DNA from: Rhea pennata
Lineage: Eukaryota > Chordata > Aves > Rheiformes > Rheidae
NCBI RefSeq assembly: GCF_028389875.1
Contig: NC_084667.1
Location: forward strand, 59,002,570 to 59,066,569
DNA: 64,000 nucleotides
Direction of reading: 5' to 3'
In this document: positions 1 through 13,700 of the stretch, piece by piece
Layout of the letters: every line of letters starts with the position of its first letter
Position numbering within the stretch: position 1 is the first letter of the stretch
Notes under the pieces: model-generated
Database searches by the model: none
What the model was told of the DNA's origin: nothing
What the model saw: the letters and a program-made list of their open reading frames with translations, nothing else
Translations under genes and position numbers: made by a program

Positions 1-1603
1 GAATCTGGGCTGTCATGTACTCTGTTAGCTTTTCCTCCAGGTCTTTCTTCCAGAATCTTGGAATCCAGGTGGAAACAGGCTCCATCCCTTGGCTGCTGCC
101 AAACTCCTCCCTTAGCTTCTTCTCCCACTTCAGCAATTTGCCCACTGACTGCAATGGCTCCAGTGATATCCTCTCGCCTCCACTGAACGCTTTTCCCACG
201 GTGGACCACATCTCTTCAGCCAGCTGTGTATAAAGCGATTCAGATTTTCCCACACTATCGCTTCCAGAATGCTCCAGATCATAAATACGTTCACTAGCTT
301 GACAAAATTTCCCATGTTCAATGAATCCACAGATTTCCTCTGCAATAGAGAGAGTAACAACACAAACTGATGTTTGTTTCACGCCTCTGCAGGGGCATCA
401 CTTTAATATCTGAGTACTGATGTGTGTAGTTTGCATGTACCCCAAGCCCACTCAGGATCTTTTCAAGATCACCTCACGTGCTAAAGGCCTACCACTACCA
501 CCTCTCACTTTTCTCAGGTCAAGTGCTTTCTTTCTCCTTTCTACTTTCTTCCTATCTCCTCCAGACTAAATCTGGAGACCAGACTTTCTTCTGCAGAACC
601 TGGAAGAGAAATTAAACTTGATGAGAACCCAGAGAAAGTTAAACTGAGATATAAGAAATGAGACTCTGGAATCAATTTAATATATACCTTTGGGGTGTGA
701 TGTAGAGTCAAGAATGAATGTTTATTATAAATATCACATGTATCCTAATTTTCTTTTGTGAAACTATCTCAGCTGTGAAGTTAGAATTAAATCAAACAAG
801 ATCAGAGAGAGGAACATGATAGAAAAAAAAAAAAGAGGTTAAACCAAGGATCCTCAGCAAAGCAATGGGCAAGCTGCTCAACAGCAGGTCTAGCAAGTTG
901 CACTCTTCCTCACTCAACACACGCCACACATAGGAAATGTTAGTTGGTACAACTAACCCATGCACAACCTACCTCCCCTCCACATTCATAGAAGAACCAG
1001 AGTTGCAGTATGACAGTGTAAGTCACACACACACCATCTTTTTTACGTGACGTATCAGGAGTCTTTGTAGCGAAAAAATAAGAACATCACAGGGAAATAC
1101 TCCTGAAGCAAAGGGAAAGTGAAATTCAGACATTTCAGAGGAATGAGTGCACAATTTAGAAAGGGCATGAAATTAGGTGAAAGATAGCGAGGAGGAAAGT
1201 TTAAAGCACCTATTCCAGAAGCAAATGAAAACAAGAGTCTCCAGTCTGGAAGACGCAGAGAAGGTCTGGGACTGGTCACAGAGAGTAACAGAAAAATAGC
1301 ACTTTCCGTAGCATATTTACCTGCAGACTTTACTTCTACTTCCTTCCTACATGTTGTAGTCTTCACCAAATTCCCTACCAAATTCTCATTTTCAGGCTTC
1401 TTTTTAGCTGCTTTTTTCTTAGTAGTCATAATCTTTAGCAAGTTGTCTGTTTCGTTTTTCAGTCTCCCTCTCTTCCTTGCTTCCAGCTCATTTCTCTCCT
1501 TCCAAGTGGTCTTGGGAAGCATCCTTACACCTTCACCAGTCGCTTTCTCCCCCTTGCTGCTGCCTCCCCTGAAGAGTCCCCAGAAACACTTCATCTTCTT
1601 CAT
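1..1603 (-). CDS. TNFAIP2: Sec6/exocyst-family protein, TNFAIP2 (M-Sec)-like, first two coding exons, runs off the window
   Basis: Two exons join in frame on the minus strand. Coding exon A is 1603-1321: ATG at 1603-1601, then 94 codons plus one base, with donor GTAAAT at 1320-1315. Coding exon B is 339-1, after acceptor TTGCAG at 345-340, and stays open to the window edge. The junction codon becomes GAG (Glu). Exon A encodes a Lys-rich N-terminus (MKKMKCFWGLF, later KKKAAKKK). Exon B encodes EEICGFIEHGKFCQASERI, then SESLYTQLAEEMW, then VSTWIPRFWKKDLEEKL. This order (basic head, short helical repeat, LY..L segment, W..R.WK.DLEE segment) is that of TNFAIP2 and the EXOC3L proteins. TNFAIP2 is a cytosolic, TNF-inducible Sec6-related protein that promotes tunnelling nanotubes with RalA and the exocyst. 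The family call is from motifs; the choice of TNFAIP2 leans on its proximity to EIF5 in mammals. EXOC3L4 is the alternative. A possible acceptor at 1636-1638 suggests that exon A begins at 1635 and that non-coding exons lie further upstream. Confidence 0.78.
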
Positions 1604-1635
1604 TACCCAAGCAGATCCACGTGTCTCCTGCTCAG

Positions 1636-4600
1636 CTGGGAATATTAATAGAAAAAATGTCAGAAATACCTTTACGCGAGGTGATGCTTGAGGTGCAAGT
1701 TTAGCAGCTATGTTCCAGAGAAGTCATTTATGCCCAGATCTTGTTTCTGTGCCACTACAAGCTCCCACTAAGAAATCTTCTAAGAAATCTAACCTGTTTC
1801 CTGCCTATGCTGAGGGAGGAAATTTTTATAGACTGCTAACCTTGTTACATAATCTTTCTCTTTTAGGAAAACAGTGTATAAAACCTCATACACAATCTGA
1901 TCACAAGGCGCTGGGGGGAAAGCCGGTGGAATTTTCAGCGTGTTCTGAATGACTCAACCATCCTTGAGTGCTGCCAATCATTTCAGTGACAATCCTATCA
2001 GCAGAAGAGAGTTTATTATTAGTAGCTTCTATGAAACACACCTCACATTTCCACACATGCCATGTGCCCTGACTGCACCTGAGTTCTGCAGGGAGGAAAG
2101 TACTCCTCATTTTGCAGCCAGATTTTCCTCCACTTCTTGGAAAATCTAACGCTAGCAAACAGAGAAGTAAATTGTCAGAAGATGGGCATTGTTGGTTCAT
2201 GTTTTAGCAGCACTGTTCAGAGGAGATAACAGCGACCTCAAGCTTCCAGACTGAGCTATTTTTCAGCTGTTTTATATAGTATTATAAATTATTTATATAC
2301 CTATAGAAAATAAATGTCATAAAATTAGAGCAGTCCATCATAAATGTGCATGTGTGTCTGTGTGATTATGCATGAACTTATGTATACACAGGTATTCACT
2401 AGCCAGGCTCCACTGCACAGACAAAGGAGATTGATGCCTACTCAGTACAAGGATCACATTTTTGAGCCCTGGACTACTAAGGATTCTGATCCATAATCCT
2501 CAGAACAAGTTCCTAAAAAGAAAATGTTATTTAACTTCAGGAGCTCATGTTTTAAACAGATTTTTAAGTCTCTGCACTGCTCTAAGAAAGACAATACACT
2601 TAGAGATAGGCTGAAATGCTATCCTCACCAAGCTCTGTTTTGATAGTTAGTTGAAACCTGGTTTTATTTTTCCAGTCCATTAATAAAAAACTGGAATCAA
2701 GAACATGAGGATTTTCATCAGCTGAAGACAGAGTCTTGTATTAGCTATTACAAGCCATATTTATTCAAAATCATGTATTATTCAAGAATGATTTTTCTGG
2801 ATATGAATTAAGGATTAATTATTCCACCCAATATCTGGATTAAGGATATTTGAATTTTCTTCCAAGATTTTCTACATTTTCATGACAAAAATCAACTAGT
2901 TCACTGCTTGGAAACAAAGTAAATATTGTGTTGTTCTTTACTGATATACTTCTAGTTGAATCTCAGCCTTCATACCCTCTGACTCTTTTGCTCAGTGTTT
3001 AATTTCAAAGCCATGTTATTGCACAGCAGTCTGATTCATTAGTAACAAGACGAAAAAGGAGGAAATAAATACAGTTCCTTTATTACAGTTCATTTGGAAA
3101 GAGAAATATAAATTCCAGCAGTGGTCATAGATTTGAATTGTTGCCAATAGGAAATACTGAGATTGCAAAATATGGTGTTATCCCAAATTATGAAAAAAGT
3201 CAGAAACTCACAGTTTTTATGTACAGTCCATTTTGATCTTATTTTTTATTTACATAAAGATAAAATGTTTCCTTTGGAACATGATAGCTGCAACATATAT
3301 TATACATGACAAAGCCTGAGCATTAGAACTGAAGAGAAGCATTCCAAGCATACTAAAACAGTTCAATAATATTTTCCCATGAAAATCCCAAGACAACATG
3401 TTTATGTTTCATTTCATCAGCATTTTCCAACAAGACCCACTCTAACAAAAATAATGTCTAGAGTTTCCCTGGACTACTTTGCAGAAAGAAGTGGGATGTC
3501 AAAGTGCCAATCCCGTAGGCAAGATTCTTTGCCCTATACAAATTTGGAATACAGTACGATAGCAGAATCAAACCCTAAACTGCAGCAAAGTGATATATGG
3601 AAATTGGTGTATTTTCCCAGAAAGCTCCTTTGAGAGGAATGAAATATGGGCCTCTGGAAAGTGGGCAGTGAGTGAGCAGAGATGGACAGACTTCCTGAGG
3701 TTAGGACCATCTACAGCATAGTCACCTTGATCCACTCAATCAAAGCCACCGTAGAGACCCCTTAAGATCAGAGTACCGTTAGGGTATACCCCATTTGAGC
3801 AGGACAGCACCAGCTGCCCAGATGGCTCACCTGCTCTGCCTTCACCTGGTTCACAAAGCAGTGGCAATTTGTGTCTATAGGCAAAGTACACAGCTGCCAC
3901 GGGGAGCAGACAGCTACAGGTCCTCTGCAAAGGGACAATAATTTGGGGGTGGTCCATGGGGCTGAGTCCGCAAATCAGCAGCATAAGGTGATGACCCATC
4001 CCTCCTGCTGCCCTCTTGGGAGCAGCTTTACTCACTCAGGATATCTCTGCCCACAATTCTCTCTTTCTGAGGGCAAGGGTTGAAGCACGGTGTGACTGTC
4101 TGCCGTGCCCAGAGAAGGGACATTGCAAAGGAGCTGTCAAGATGTGTACCAGCAGCTTGCTTTTCTGAGTCTATGTGCCCTAGCAGCACATGTGCTGCAC
4201 AGTGGAGGAGCTGAAAAGTGCCAGGATCAATCTACAATAAAGATCTTTCCCCAGGTGTTAACATAATGCAAAGGAATTGTTTGCCATCTAAAACTGTCAC
4301 TTCAGAAAGGGCAATCAGGGCACTGCTGCATTTCAGCAGCCCCCTTCCATGGGCACCCAAGAGGGTCCCCCCCAGGCTATCCACCCAAGAGGGTCCCTTC
4401 AAAGCAGACAGAAAGGTAGCTGGAAGCCACATGAGCATGGCACCGTGACAAGTACAACCCTGTTTCTGAACAATCTCCTTTGTCAGGTGTACCAAATGAC
4501 CTCCTTCTTCCTCAAAAGCTACTTCTTGGAAGTAGCTTCCCAACACTGACTGCACGCTACAACTCCTTGCTCCTGGCATTTCAATGCCTCTATTAGTATG

Positions 4601-6000
4601 CAGGGATAATTCTTCTTTCTGCCCTGACCCTTGCTCTGCTCACTGTGAAAGAGAAGGACATTGTCTTCCTGGGAACATCCCCAGTGTTCAGGAGGTTCTC
4701 CCACTGCCTGGAGCTACTGGAAAAGCCCATAGCCTCCCCATGTCACAGAGACTCTGTATTTCCTTCTGGGAAAAACTGTAACTCCTTTGTCTTTAGGAGC
4801 TTTCACTAAACAAGAGAATATCTCTGTTGACTTAACTCCTTATCTCGTTGCTTCCCATTTTCTTTGCCCATATACACAAAATCTCCTCATAGTAAGTGGA
4901 TTGTGTGCCTCACTTGAACAATAGGCGTTTGGTCAGGATGATAATCGGATGAAGTCAGACTATTAGCACTTCTCTTTGAATGAAATGACTTTGCAAGAGT
5001 TCAGTTACACTAATATTCCAGTTCCAGCAATGTGATGATGCCCCTTCTTGCTTGGCAGAGACTCCGCATGAGTACAGTGAAGCATATACAATGGAAACTT
5101 TGTGCTCAACAGCATCTGTTATATGAAATACACTTGAGTGCTAACAGAGAGCTGGATCCACAGTATCTGGAGAGAGTTTTTTTCACCTCCTTTTTTCCAG
5201 AACATGCTGGTATCTCTCCACCATTCTGAACCAAAGGCATGATGGATGGCAGATAACAATATTAATTGCAATGCTAAAACATGCAGAGGATAGCACTGAA
5301 AGTATGGTGGTTCCCTAGGATATGAATTCACGTTAAAATCTTTCTGGAAACTATGCTCTAGTCTGACAGTGTGTTCCCCCACCCACACACAGCATCTTTG
5401 ATTTCATCAGCAGTCAAAGAACAGCCAGCCTAAGCAAGTATGCTTAAAAAAATAACCTGTACATCGTAGCCAGCATTGCCACGATGGACATATGCAAGAG
5501 ATGATTTTGTTAACTGTGCAGAATTAGTTGTTTATCATTCTATAGAAATTAAATATGCAAAAATTTATACTTATTGCATATATTTAGACTTATTTCATAA
5601 GGATACCTTCTTTCTAAAGAAATGAGAATATGTAGTCATAGGGTGCATGCATCTCTGTGCTCATCTGATGTCCTGCCCTAATGCATTTGAATTAGTAGGT
5701 CAATTTTAATCAAATTGACAGAGAGTAGCTGGCACAAACTAGTACATCTCTAAATGCTTCATGAAAATATATGGCTTAGGAGAGAAGAGAGACCTGTAAT
5801 GTTCCTGCTGAGGAACAAAACACAGTATAGCTCAGCCTTTATTAGACATCAGAGACTCCACCCAGCAGCTCAAGTTAAGTACACAGACATGGTTTCCCTG
5901 GCTCTGCTACTCACCAAATTCCCTGTTTGCTCTCCAGCTAACCTATATATGTGCTACAGTAAATAAAACAACACAAATATTAATACAAGCAACCTTTTTC
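1636..6000. other. Upstream or 5' intronic DNA of the minus-strand gene, no gene seen
   Basis: The stretch is AT-rich with no recognisable exon, RNA gene or mobile element. It is probably intron or leader DNA of the TNFAIP2-like gene, because a plausible acceptor lies just 5' of the first coding exon. A 16-bp segment (CACCCAAGAGGGTCCC) occurs twice, at 4354-4369 and 4382-4397, as a local duplication with a 28-bp period. Open frames here are short and match no family I know. Confidence 0.4.
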
Positions 6001-6029
6001 ATGGCAACAGCTGCAACGAAGTTGCATCT

Positions 6030-6220
6030 CTACAGCGCCCGCCTCCTCACTGGGCTCTACCTGCTCTGCTCGCTCGCTTTGGGGCTGTCACCCCAAACAG
6101 GCGAGAAAGAGCTGCCGTGAATTTGGAGCCGCTGCCTCTGCGAGGCTGGCAGGCGGCCGCGCTCGCTGGCTGCACAGCCACGGCTGGACCGAGAGGGGAA
6201 CGGCGACCTCTCCTCCTTTC
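6030..6220 (-). promoter_or_regulatory. Small CpG-rich patch, candidate promoter or first exon of the TNFAIP2-like gene
   Basis: A roughly 190-bp island of CpG-rich sequence stands in AT-rich surroundings, 4.4 kb upstream of the first coding exon of the minus-strand gene. Read on the minus strand it contains AGCAG followed by GTAGAG, a possible but weak splice donor with the exon end at 6061. The placement suits a promoter with a short non-coding exon. No TATA box or transcript evidence is visible, so the role is inferred. Confidence 0.35.
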
Positions 6221-6908
6221 TCTTTCCAAGGGCACTAACTGGTGTATCTCTCCCCTGCTCAGCCACTGATTTGTCATCACATTTTTCAGAAGTTAATCTG
6301 AGACTTTTCTCTTGCTCTAGATTTGTCTAAAACAACACGAATTTGAGTTATTAGGAGGGGATAGATAAATGCACTGACAGGCAAAGAGGTTGCATGCTTA
6401 TGTCAGCTTTGGGCTTCTAAGAAACCAAGCTGAAGTCCTGAAAACAAGCTCACTGGGGAATTGAAACCTGCCCCTTCCTCTGCCCTGAATACTGAGACAC
6501 AACAAGTTTGGACTTGCTCGACCACTTGCAGTGCCTGTGTTTTCCTCCTCATTGCAAGGACCTGACTCTAAACTGACCTCAATTTTCACTTAATTAGTAA
6601 CCTAGTTTACTGTTCCTTTGAAATATTTTTAGCTAATTCCTGGGGATTTTGCCTAATTCTGGTTTTGTTCAGAATGAAGCAAGCATTGCTTTAAGGAAGA
6701 TGCTCCCCCCTCTTTGAAAACAATAAGAAAGTCACATACATGCACACAGGTTTAAGGTTGAACTGCAAAAATTCCAGCAGTAGCGATGTTCAAACTGACT
6801 GTAAAAATCCCTACATTACAAATGTCTTACCCATATAGTAAAAGAAGAATAAAGCAATCCTTCTGGAAGTAGCAGTTTTGTCTTCAGTAAAGAAGCTGGT
6901 ACCAAGCT

Positions 6909-6918
6909 GGGAATTCCC
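6909..6918. promoter_or_regulatory. Palindromic kappaB-type site GGGAATTCCC
   Basis: This is a perfect match to the GGGRNNYYCC consensus. It lies about 700 bp upstream of the CpG-rich patch that could be the promoter of the TNFAIP2-like gene. TNFAIP2 is known in mammals as a TNF and NF-kappaB target, which makes this site more credible than an isolated match. A 10-bp site also occurs by chance, so function is not shown. Confidence 0.35.
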
Positions 6919-7199
6919 TTTCCCTGATTTTTCCCTGCAACGACAAGAGAATATTGCAGCAATTGTAACTTCCTCCTAGTTTTCTTCAGCATCTATGAAA
7001 GAGGGAGAGAGATTTATCCATGAGAAAGAGTGCATGGCATGTCATACACTCTGGTTAAAAAACTGTCCCCAAACCACAAAAATGAGCTGCTAGGCTCAAT
7101 CAAATGCTAGGGGTAATAAAATATTTCAAAGCAAGCTCATTTAGTTTCATATATTTAACAGATCTTAAGGCCCCATTCAGGATTAGGTTATATTTAGCT

Positions 7200-7790
7200 G
7201 TGGAGAGGTGCAGAAATAGCAGATACAGGGAGGAGCGTGAGGTGGTTTCCAAGTCCCCTCACCTCCGCACAGAGGCCAGCAGCCAGCCTGGTTTTGCATT
7301 ACTGGTGGGGAAGGACGGAGAGTTTTAGCCCTTCGAGTGGCACTAGCACCTGCAGAGGACATGGAGAGAGGAGAGAAATGTCACCGTGCCCTGCCAGAGC
7401 TGAGCCGGAGAGCGGCTGTACCTGGCTCTGTGCAAAAGGGCAGCGGGCTGGAGGTGCCCCCGGCACGCTTGGAAACACTCCTCCACCTGCACGGCCAACA
7501 CATCCAGGACACGCAGTGGTTTGAAGGCGCACAAATAAAAGCAGTTAGCTAAGAACAGCAAGTCTCCTCCTTGCCTTTGGGCTTTCGCGTTCCTCCATGC
7601 GCCCCCACGTCGCACTGGCAGTGCCCCAAGGTGTGCTACAGGCCCGAAAGCCCTCTGCAACCCTTGATCGAAGGCAAGGACAGTGTCGGGGCGGAGGTGG
7701 GGAGCTGCGGGGCCCACGTGCTCCTCTCCTTGCCACGCGCACCGATGGGGATGACAGCTGGGCACAGGCCCCCCCAAGCAGCCCAGTTCG
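7200..7790. other. GC-rich segment of unknown nature
   Basis: A segment of about 600 bp is clearly richer in G+C and CpG than the DNA around it. Several overlapping open frames occur on both strands, the longest being 144 codons on the minus strand (7777-7343), but none shows a recognisable domain and all are explained by low stop-codon density. It could be a second promoter region, an enhancer or old inserted sequence. Confidence 0.3.
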
Positions 7791-7799
7791 ATAAAAGCC

Positions 7800-10700
7800 C
7801 CTGTTTCTGTAAAGGCTTGAGGGTCAGCTCACAGTTTCTGCATGGGTGAGGAGTCATCAGGGAAAGTAGCAGTCATGGAAAAAGTACGGCCACAAAGCAA
7901 GTGAGACTGATGTCAAGCCAGCTGAAACCCGTGTCTCCCCAGTGCCTCTACAGACCTGCCTGGTCAGCAAGCGAGGAAGATGTGCTGAGTGACCTTGTGC
8001 TCCTATCACATATACCTCTGGATATACGATACATACAATATAAACCTCAGAGCAAACTGTAAAGTACTTACATTGTGCTGAGAAGGGGTTCAAGGGACGG
8101 GCAGCCTGGTCCCTCTGCCTGCCTAGGAGGGGATCGGGACAACAGGCAGGAAGAGCACCCACAGAAGTAGTTTCTCAGCCTGTATCTCCAATTCCTCAGG
8201 GTCCCCCCGCATTACTTCAGCACTCAGAAGACCCAAATCTTGAGTGGGTTCCTACTGCTAGTTCAGAGAAATATTTCTGCAATAGAAACCACAGTAGTGT
8301 AAAGGGCTGATCATGTCCCTAGAAGAAAAGCCACCCAGCAGGTTTGTTGCTGCATCACAGTATTTCCAGTTCCAACCTCAAAAAAGGGTAACCCTAACAG
8401 AATCCTGCAGGTTTGCCAGAGGAAAACTACAATTTAAATTTTTGCTATCCTTGGAGCGGAAAGGGCTTTATCTTCAATAAATCATGCGTATTGTGTGCTA
8501 GTGCACTACAGAGTGCGTTCGCTCAACCAGCGTTGAGCTCTTTTCAAGCTGTTCCATGATTTTATCAAGAGGTTTTTAAGAAGCATGTATTATGAATAGT
8601 TCATCTCTGTTTGTGCAGAGGTAAGCCTAAAATGACTTTATTTGAGTCTTTTTGTCTGGCTTAGATTGACAGGATTCCTCTGTGCATCTTCACAGATCCT
8701 CTTCTACAGTAAATAACTCAGATTCAATTTTGAATGAAATTTCCTACATACACCTGTACGCATAGCCCTATATGGTGCAGTATATGTAGAGATTTGGGAC
8801 TGAAAATGCACATTGCATGTTCCAAAATCATTTGCATGTTTTTTCTGCTGCCACAAGAGGCCAGTGATTCTATAATTTTTAATCATCTCCAGCATTTCAC
8901 TGACACTGCACTGTTGTGTCTCCATAGACACATCTGTTAGACACCATCTGGAGGCTAAAAATCATAACTACAGATTGGCCTCCAGGACAGCTTGAAATTT
9001 CTCATACAGGAGCTCTGTGCAACTGAATACTAACCGAAGATCAAACCTCAATCATTTCTAGCCCTTGGAGACACCGAGAACATTAATGGCAGGTATCACA
9101 GGCTACAAAGACAAGCTGAAGAGCTAAAGGCAGGAACTCCTCACCCAGCTGAGCTACCTGCAGAACATGGAAATCTCTGTCTTTCCAAAATAGTTGTTAA
9201 ATGTTGGGATATAAAATATTTACAACGCAGTTCACAGCCATCATCTTCATTGCTGAACATCCTGACACTGCAGACAGGTTATTTAGGACTGGAGGTAAGA
9301 GAAAAGAGTACAGTTCTCATAATAGATACCTAAATAAGTCACATTTTCAGAAATGCTCAGCATCTAGCATCTTACAGCTCATGTTTTCATTTCTAGACAG
9401 ACTGAAAACAAGCTTCATTCCCATCTCACGGTGAGCATGGAACTGCTTTCAAGATTTATCCACTAGCCCTGGAAGAGCTCAAGATTACAAACAAGATGTC
9501 ATGATATCACATCGCAAAAATGTCAGTTTTAAATGATTTTTGCAAACTCTGTTTTCCTTCTTCTCTCAGCTCTGAACAACTGGACTTGAGCTAGCTTCAA
9601 TAAGGGACTTGCAGAAGCAAGTATAACCCGAAAGAGTCCTAAGAGAGAGCTAATCATCCTCCAAACCTGCTTCAGTAAAATACACCATGGAGAAAGCCTG
9701 CATGATCACAAAGAGAAGCATTAAATTTTAATCAACATAAGTTCAGGCTGAATAAGGCAGGTCTCCCAAACACATGGTGATAAAACATTTACGCTGTACC
9801 ATCGCATTTTCTTCCAAACACAGCAAAGCATTCAGAGGAGATTTGGCATTAGAATATACAACATCATTACATGGTGAGGAAGCCCTGGGAGAGTCTTCAA
9901 CTTTTTCCAACCTCTTCTTTTGTTACAGGAAAGAAAGAAATCTAGACAAAAGAAAAGGTTGGCAAAATTTCAGGGGGAGCAAATCAGACGTAGGCAAGGC
10001 AAAGGCAGAGAACTGTATTTGTAGTACATTCATCTGCCGTCACTGTCAGAACATATTTTATCTTTCCGTTGGTGCCTACTTCTCGGTGAAGTGGAGCAAG
10101 CACTATATAAAGATCCACAAACGCTATCACGGCTCCCGAGGATGGCAGAGCACGGCCAGCACAGTAGTAGCGCTCCTCTGCCGCATGCATCACCACGACT
10201 CCGCTTGCAGGCACGGCTCACAGCAGGCCCTCCTCCACAAACGAGAAGCATGTGGTCCTTGAGCAACCAAAATTAGATAACTTGTAAGGTTGTTTCTAAA
10301 TTACCCCAAAATGTAAAAGGAACCAATATTTTTTTCCATCCTGAACAGGTATGTTATCTGTACTGTTGTGCCCTCAGAGCTCCAGTACGGGTTACTTACT
10401 GGCTTTCAGGAGTGGAGACTCTTGAAACTTGATTAATAAATCAATAAGGCCACATTTCAACCAAGCATTGGAGTACACGGCTATTTCCTTCCATCTCAGA
10501 GTGAAGCCAGGCCAGCGTGGTGTTTGTACACTCCATGGCTACGAGACAGTAAATACCTTGGAGTCAACAGCATCTGAAAATCGCACAAAATATAAACCAG
10601 TTGAATGTAACTGGTCTTGGCTCAGCATGGAGTCATTGTATTTTAAGGCAGTTTCCTGGAGCTTTTTTGTTTGAGTGAATGTGTTTTTAATGGTATTTTC

Positions 10701-13700
10701 CACATGAATTTTTGACATGACGTTTCCAAGCCCCAAAATGGTTACATGTTCAAACAAGGCCTCTTTGGCTGTTACCATGCTGTTCACAGTTATACATATT
10801 TTAGGTATGCAAAATGGGTAAAAAGTCAGCAAAATGTAAGCTTTCCTGCTCAAAACCTGTTTCACATCAGGAAAAAAGAAGACTGCACTGATTTTACAGA
10901 TGGGGATGAGAAAATGAACGGGGCATTCCCTAGATCTGATTCCTACTGACCGTGCCCTGTGTAGTCATCTAAATCTATGCAAAGGGAAAGCAAAAGATCC
11001 ATAAAGTACCTTCTGGATCAAAATGGCTATGGATCACACTTCTTACAGAGTCAAGTAGGGACCGAAGTCCTCTACATCTGCAATTGTCTCCCCTTCACAC
11101 ATATAAACATGGCTGAAAAAAAGCATATTTACACTTTCCCTCCTATTGCTTCACGGTGTTGGGGGGCTGGCACACAGATAGACTAGGAATTCCAAGCTAG
11201 GCTGTAGTCTTATACAAAATATATACCACAGCAGATCCTGTCTGGGTACAACTAGTTCTAGGAAACAGATGTACCTTGTGATACTAATTTATTTTAACAT
11301 TATTTGGAGAAAAGAGAGGGGGAGAAATATTGGTATGTATAGCAGGTATTGGCTGATATTTAAAACCTTTGGCATTACCATATGTGCCTGGAAATAATTG
11401 TCAGTGCAATTAGTTGCTGTCATTGAGGATAGCATGTAAATGACTATCTAATCTGCATATACAATTAAATAATTAGATGCCATATGTAAGAGCAGTTATT
11501 TATAGGTGAGGAATCAGAGACAAAATTTAAGTGCATCCCCATAATGTATCATCTTATGAATCAAATCCTTTTAAACATATGTACAGATTTTCATCACTGA
11601 AAAAAGATTGTTCCATCTTAGGTAAAAATCAAAATGAATATTTCATATTATTGATTTTCTACTGTGGTACATTGAATCTGCAATGCCTACATCTATCCTG
11701 CTGACAGGAAGCTGGAGCTGCTGTCCATAAAATGGCTGTCAGTCTTAGGAGCTCGCTGTGAACAAAACAAGCAAGGAAAAATTGTCCTGCTGCAGGCCTG
11801 TGCATTCTGGTCAATGAAGGCTGGATCTTTTCTGCTGAACGGCTGACCTAGATTCTCTGCCTGAATGAGAACATTTCACAGCATTGAGGCTGTTCAGAGA
11901 GTCAGAATTTCATGTATCACTTACATGAGAGAGAAAAAAATGAGGATATAATCTCAAGGGAAAGCAATGGCTTCCATCAGTCCTAAAAGAGCTTTATCCT
12001 CATCCGCACAAAGCACAACCCTACACGCTTCTGTTCTCATTTTGGAGTCTGGAAAGGACTATAGTCCTCATTGCTACACATGTGGCAGCTGAGGCAGCCA
12101 CCAGCTCCTTGGAGAGGCTGAGACCTGCCAAAGCCATAGGGCCCACAACCACACAGCAGGGTGGCCAGCTTGCGGTTCCTGAGCCACCGGCAGCTCTCCG
12201 GCAGCTCGGCTGCAGCTCCCGTCCCCAGGCTGTCTGCAGCAAGGCTCTGCTGGCTCAAGGACTGCTGGCTAAAGTTATGCCAAGAGGAAATGAGCCAGCT
12301 AGGTCTGCTGAGCCCAGCATTGCCAGGTTGTGATGGGATCAGCCACTATCTACACACAACACACATCCTTCCCTCATGAAGCTAGTGATGCCTTCAAGAG
12401 GCAATGCCATGTCCTACCTGTGACCCATGCATGACACTTCCCTGCTTCCCAGCTATCCAAGGGATGGGAAGTGCATCTGTTGGCCTTCAGAGGCCACAGA
12501 GGCAAGCCATGCGGTGTTGGTCACAGGACAGGGACTGCCCAGCAGTCTGAGTCCTCTGGGGCTGAGAGGCAGCCAGAGAAGGCCTCCTTCAATAGCAAAA
12601 TGTTTTGATCTAGCTCTGCCTAATGGATGGAGACAGGAAGCTGAATTCATATATGTGGTCTCCTCTGATCTGCCTTTTCTCTGGAAGTGAACGTGCTGGA
12701 CCAAATCTAGAGAAGAGGATTCCTGCTTACGCAAACCCTCTTTGACAACGGGGCACGGTGCTCCGCTGTGTGATCGCAGACAGCGGCAATACGCATGTCA
12801 AGCACCCGCAGAAGGAAAGCAACCACTCTGTGCCATCTTACCAGCAAGCATCCCCCTTTCCCACTTCACTGAATCCTCTAGAAGAGCAGAAGAGGTAAGA
12901 ATATACAATCTAATTAGCCGCTTCTCAATTCAGATCTGGTTCAACGAATGCAAATACCACATCAGACAACTGGGGTTTCCTCACCATCTTATTTTTGTAT
13001 GTGGGTAACATGCAAACTAGGTCAGTATTATTCCTACTGAAACACTCACCATGGGTGTTATTTTTAGAAAAACATGTGATCGTCTGACTTTTATTTATGA
13101 GAGCACAGAAAAATCCACTGTGTATCTTCCTGTCTGTCTTGTTTCGAGTGGTTTGCTTTTCTAGTTCTTTGGATTCTAGTTCTTTTGAAAAGACAGAGTT
13201 AGGCTAAATCAAAAGACCTTGTAGTTCACATGCCCTAGCTGTCTGTGAATCTGCACGTGTAGCAGTGAGCAAACTAAACCAGACAAGAGTGTGGAGAGGC
13301 TGTGGAATGGCAGTGCAGGGATGCAGTAGCAAGAAACAGAGACAGGAGAAGAAAAGTTGCCAGGGGATTGTGGGAGTTGGGGGATCAGACTGAATCTGAG
13401 AAACAGCAATTAGATCTTCACAGCTCTTGCAAGGTTAGACCCAGGATCTCAGCAGCTCAACAAAAGTCAGCCAGACATCCAAGTTTAGCAACAGAAACCT
13501 TGTCTGGAGTTTCAGGTTTATTTTCCAAGACCTGTTTTTATCTCCTTGGCACAAACAAAACAGCTCAAGGTAACAAAATCCTGGACCATGTTTTCATTCA
13601 GCAGGTTAGTGGTCACAATCCCAAGCAGGATGTATCAGATAGCTGAAAGAGGGCAGAGATCTTCCTCAAGAGATCTCTGCCTTGTGTTCTGAGGCCAGAG

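Noticed and set aside
10103..10262. TATATAAA element followed by an open frame
   Set aside because: No recognisable protein, exon chain or downstream gene; a TATA-like word in AT-rich DNA is not enough.
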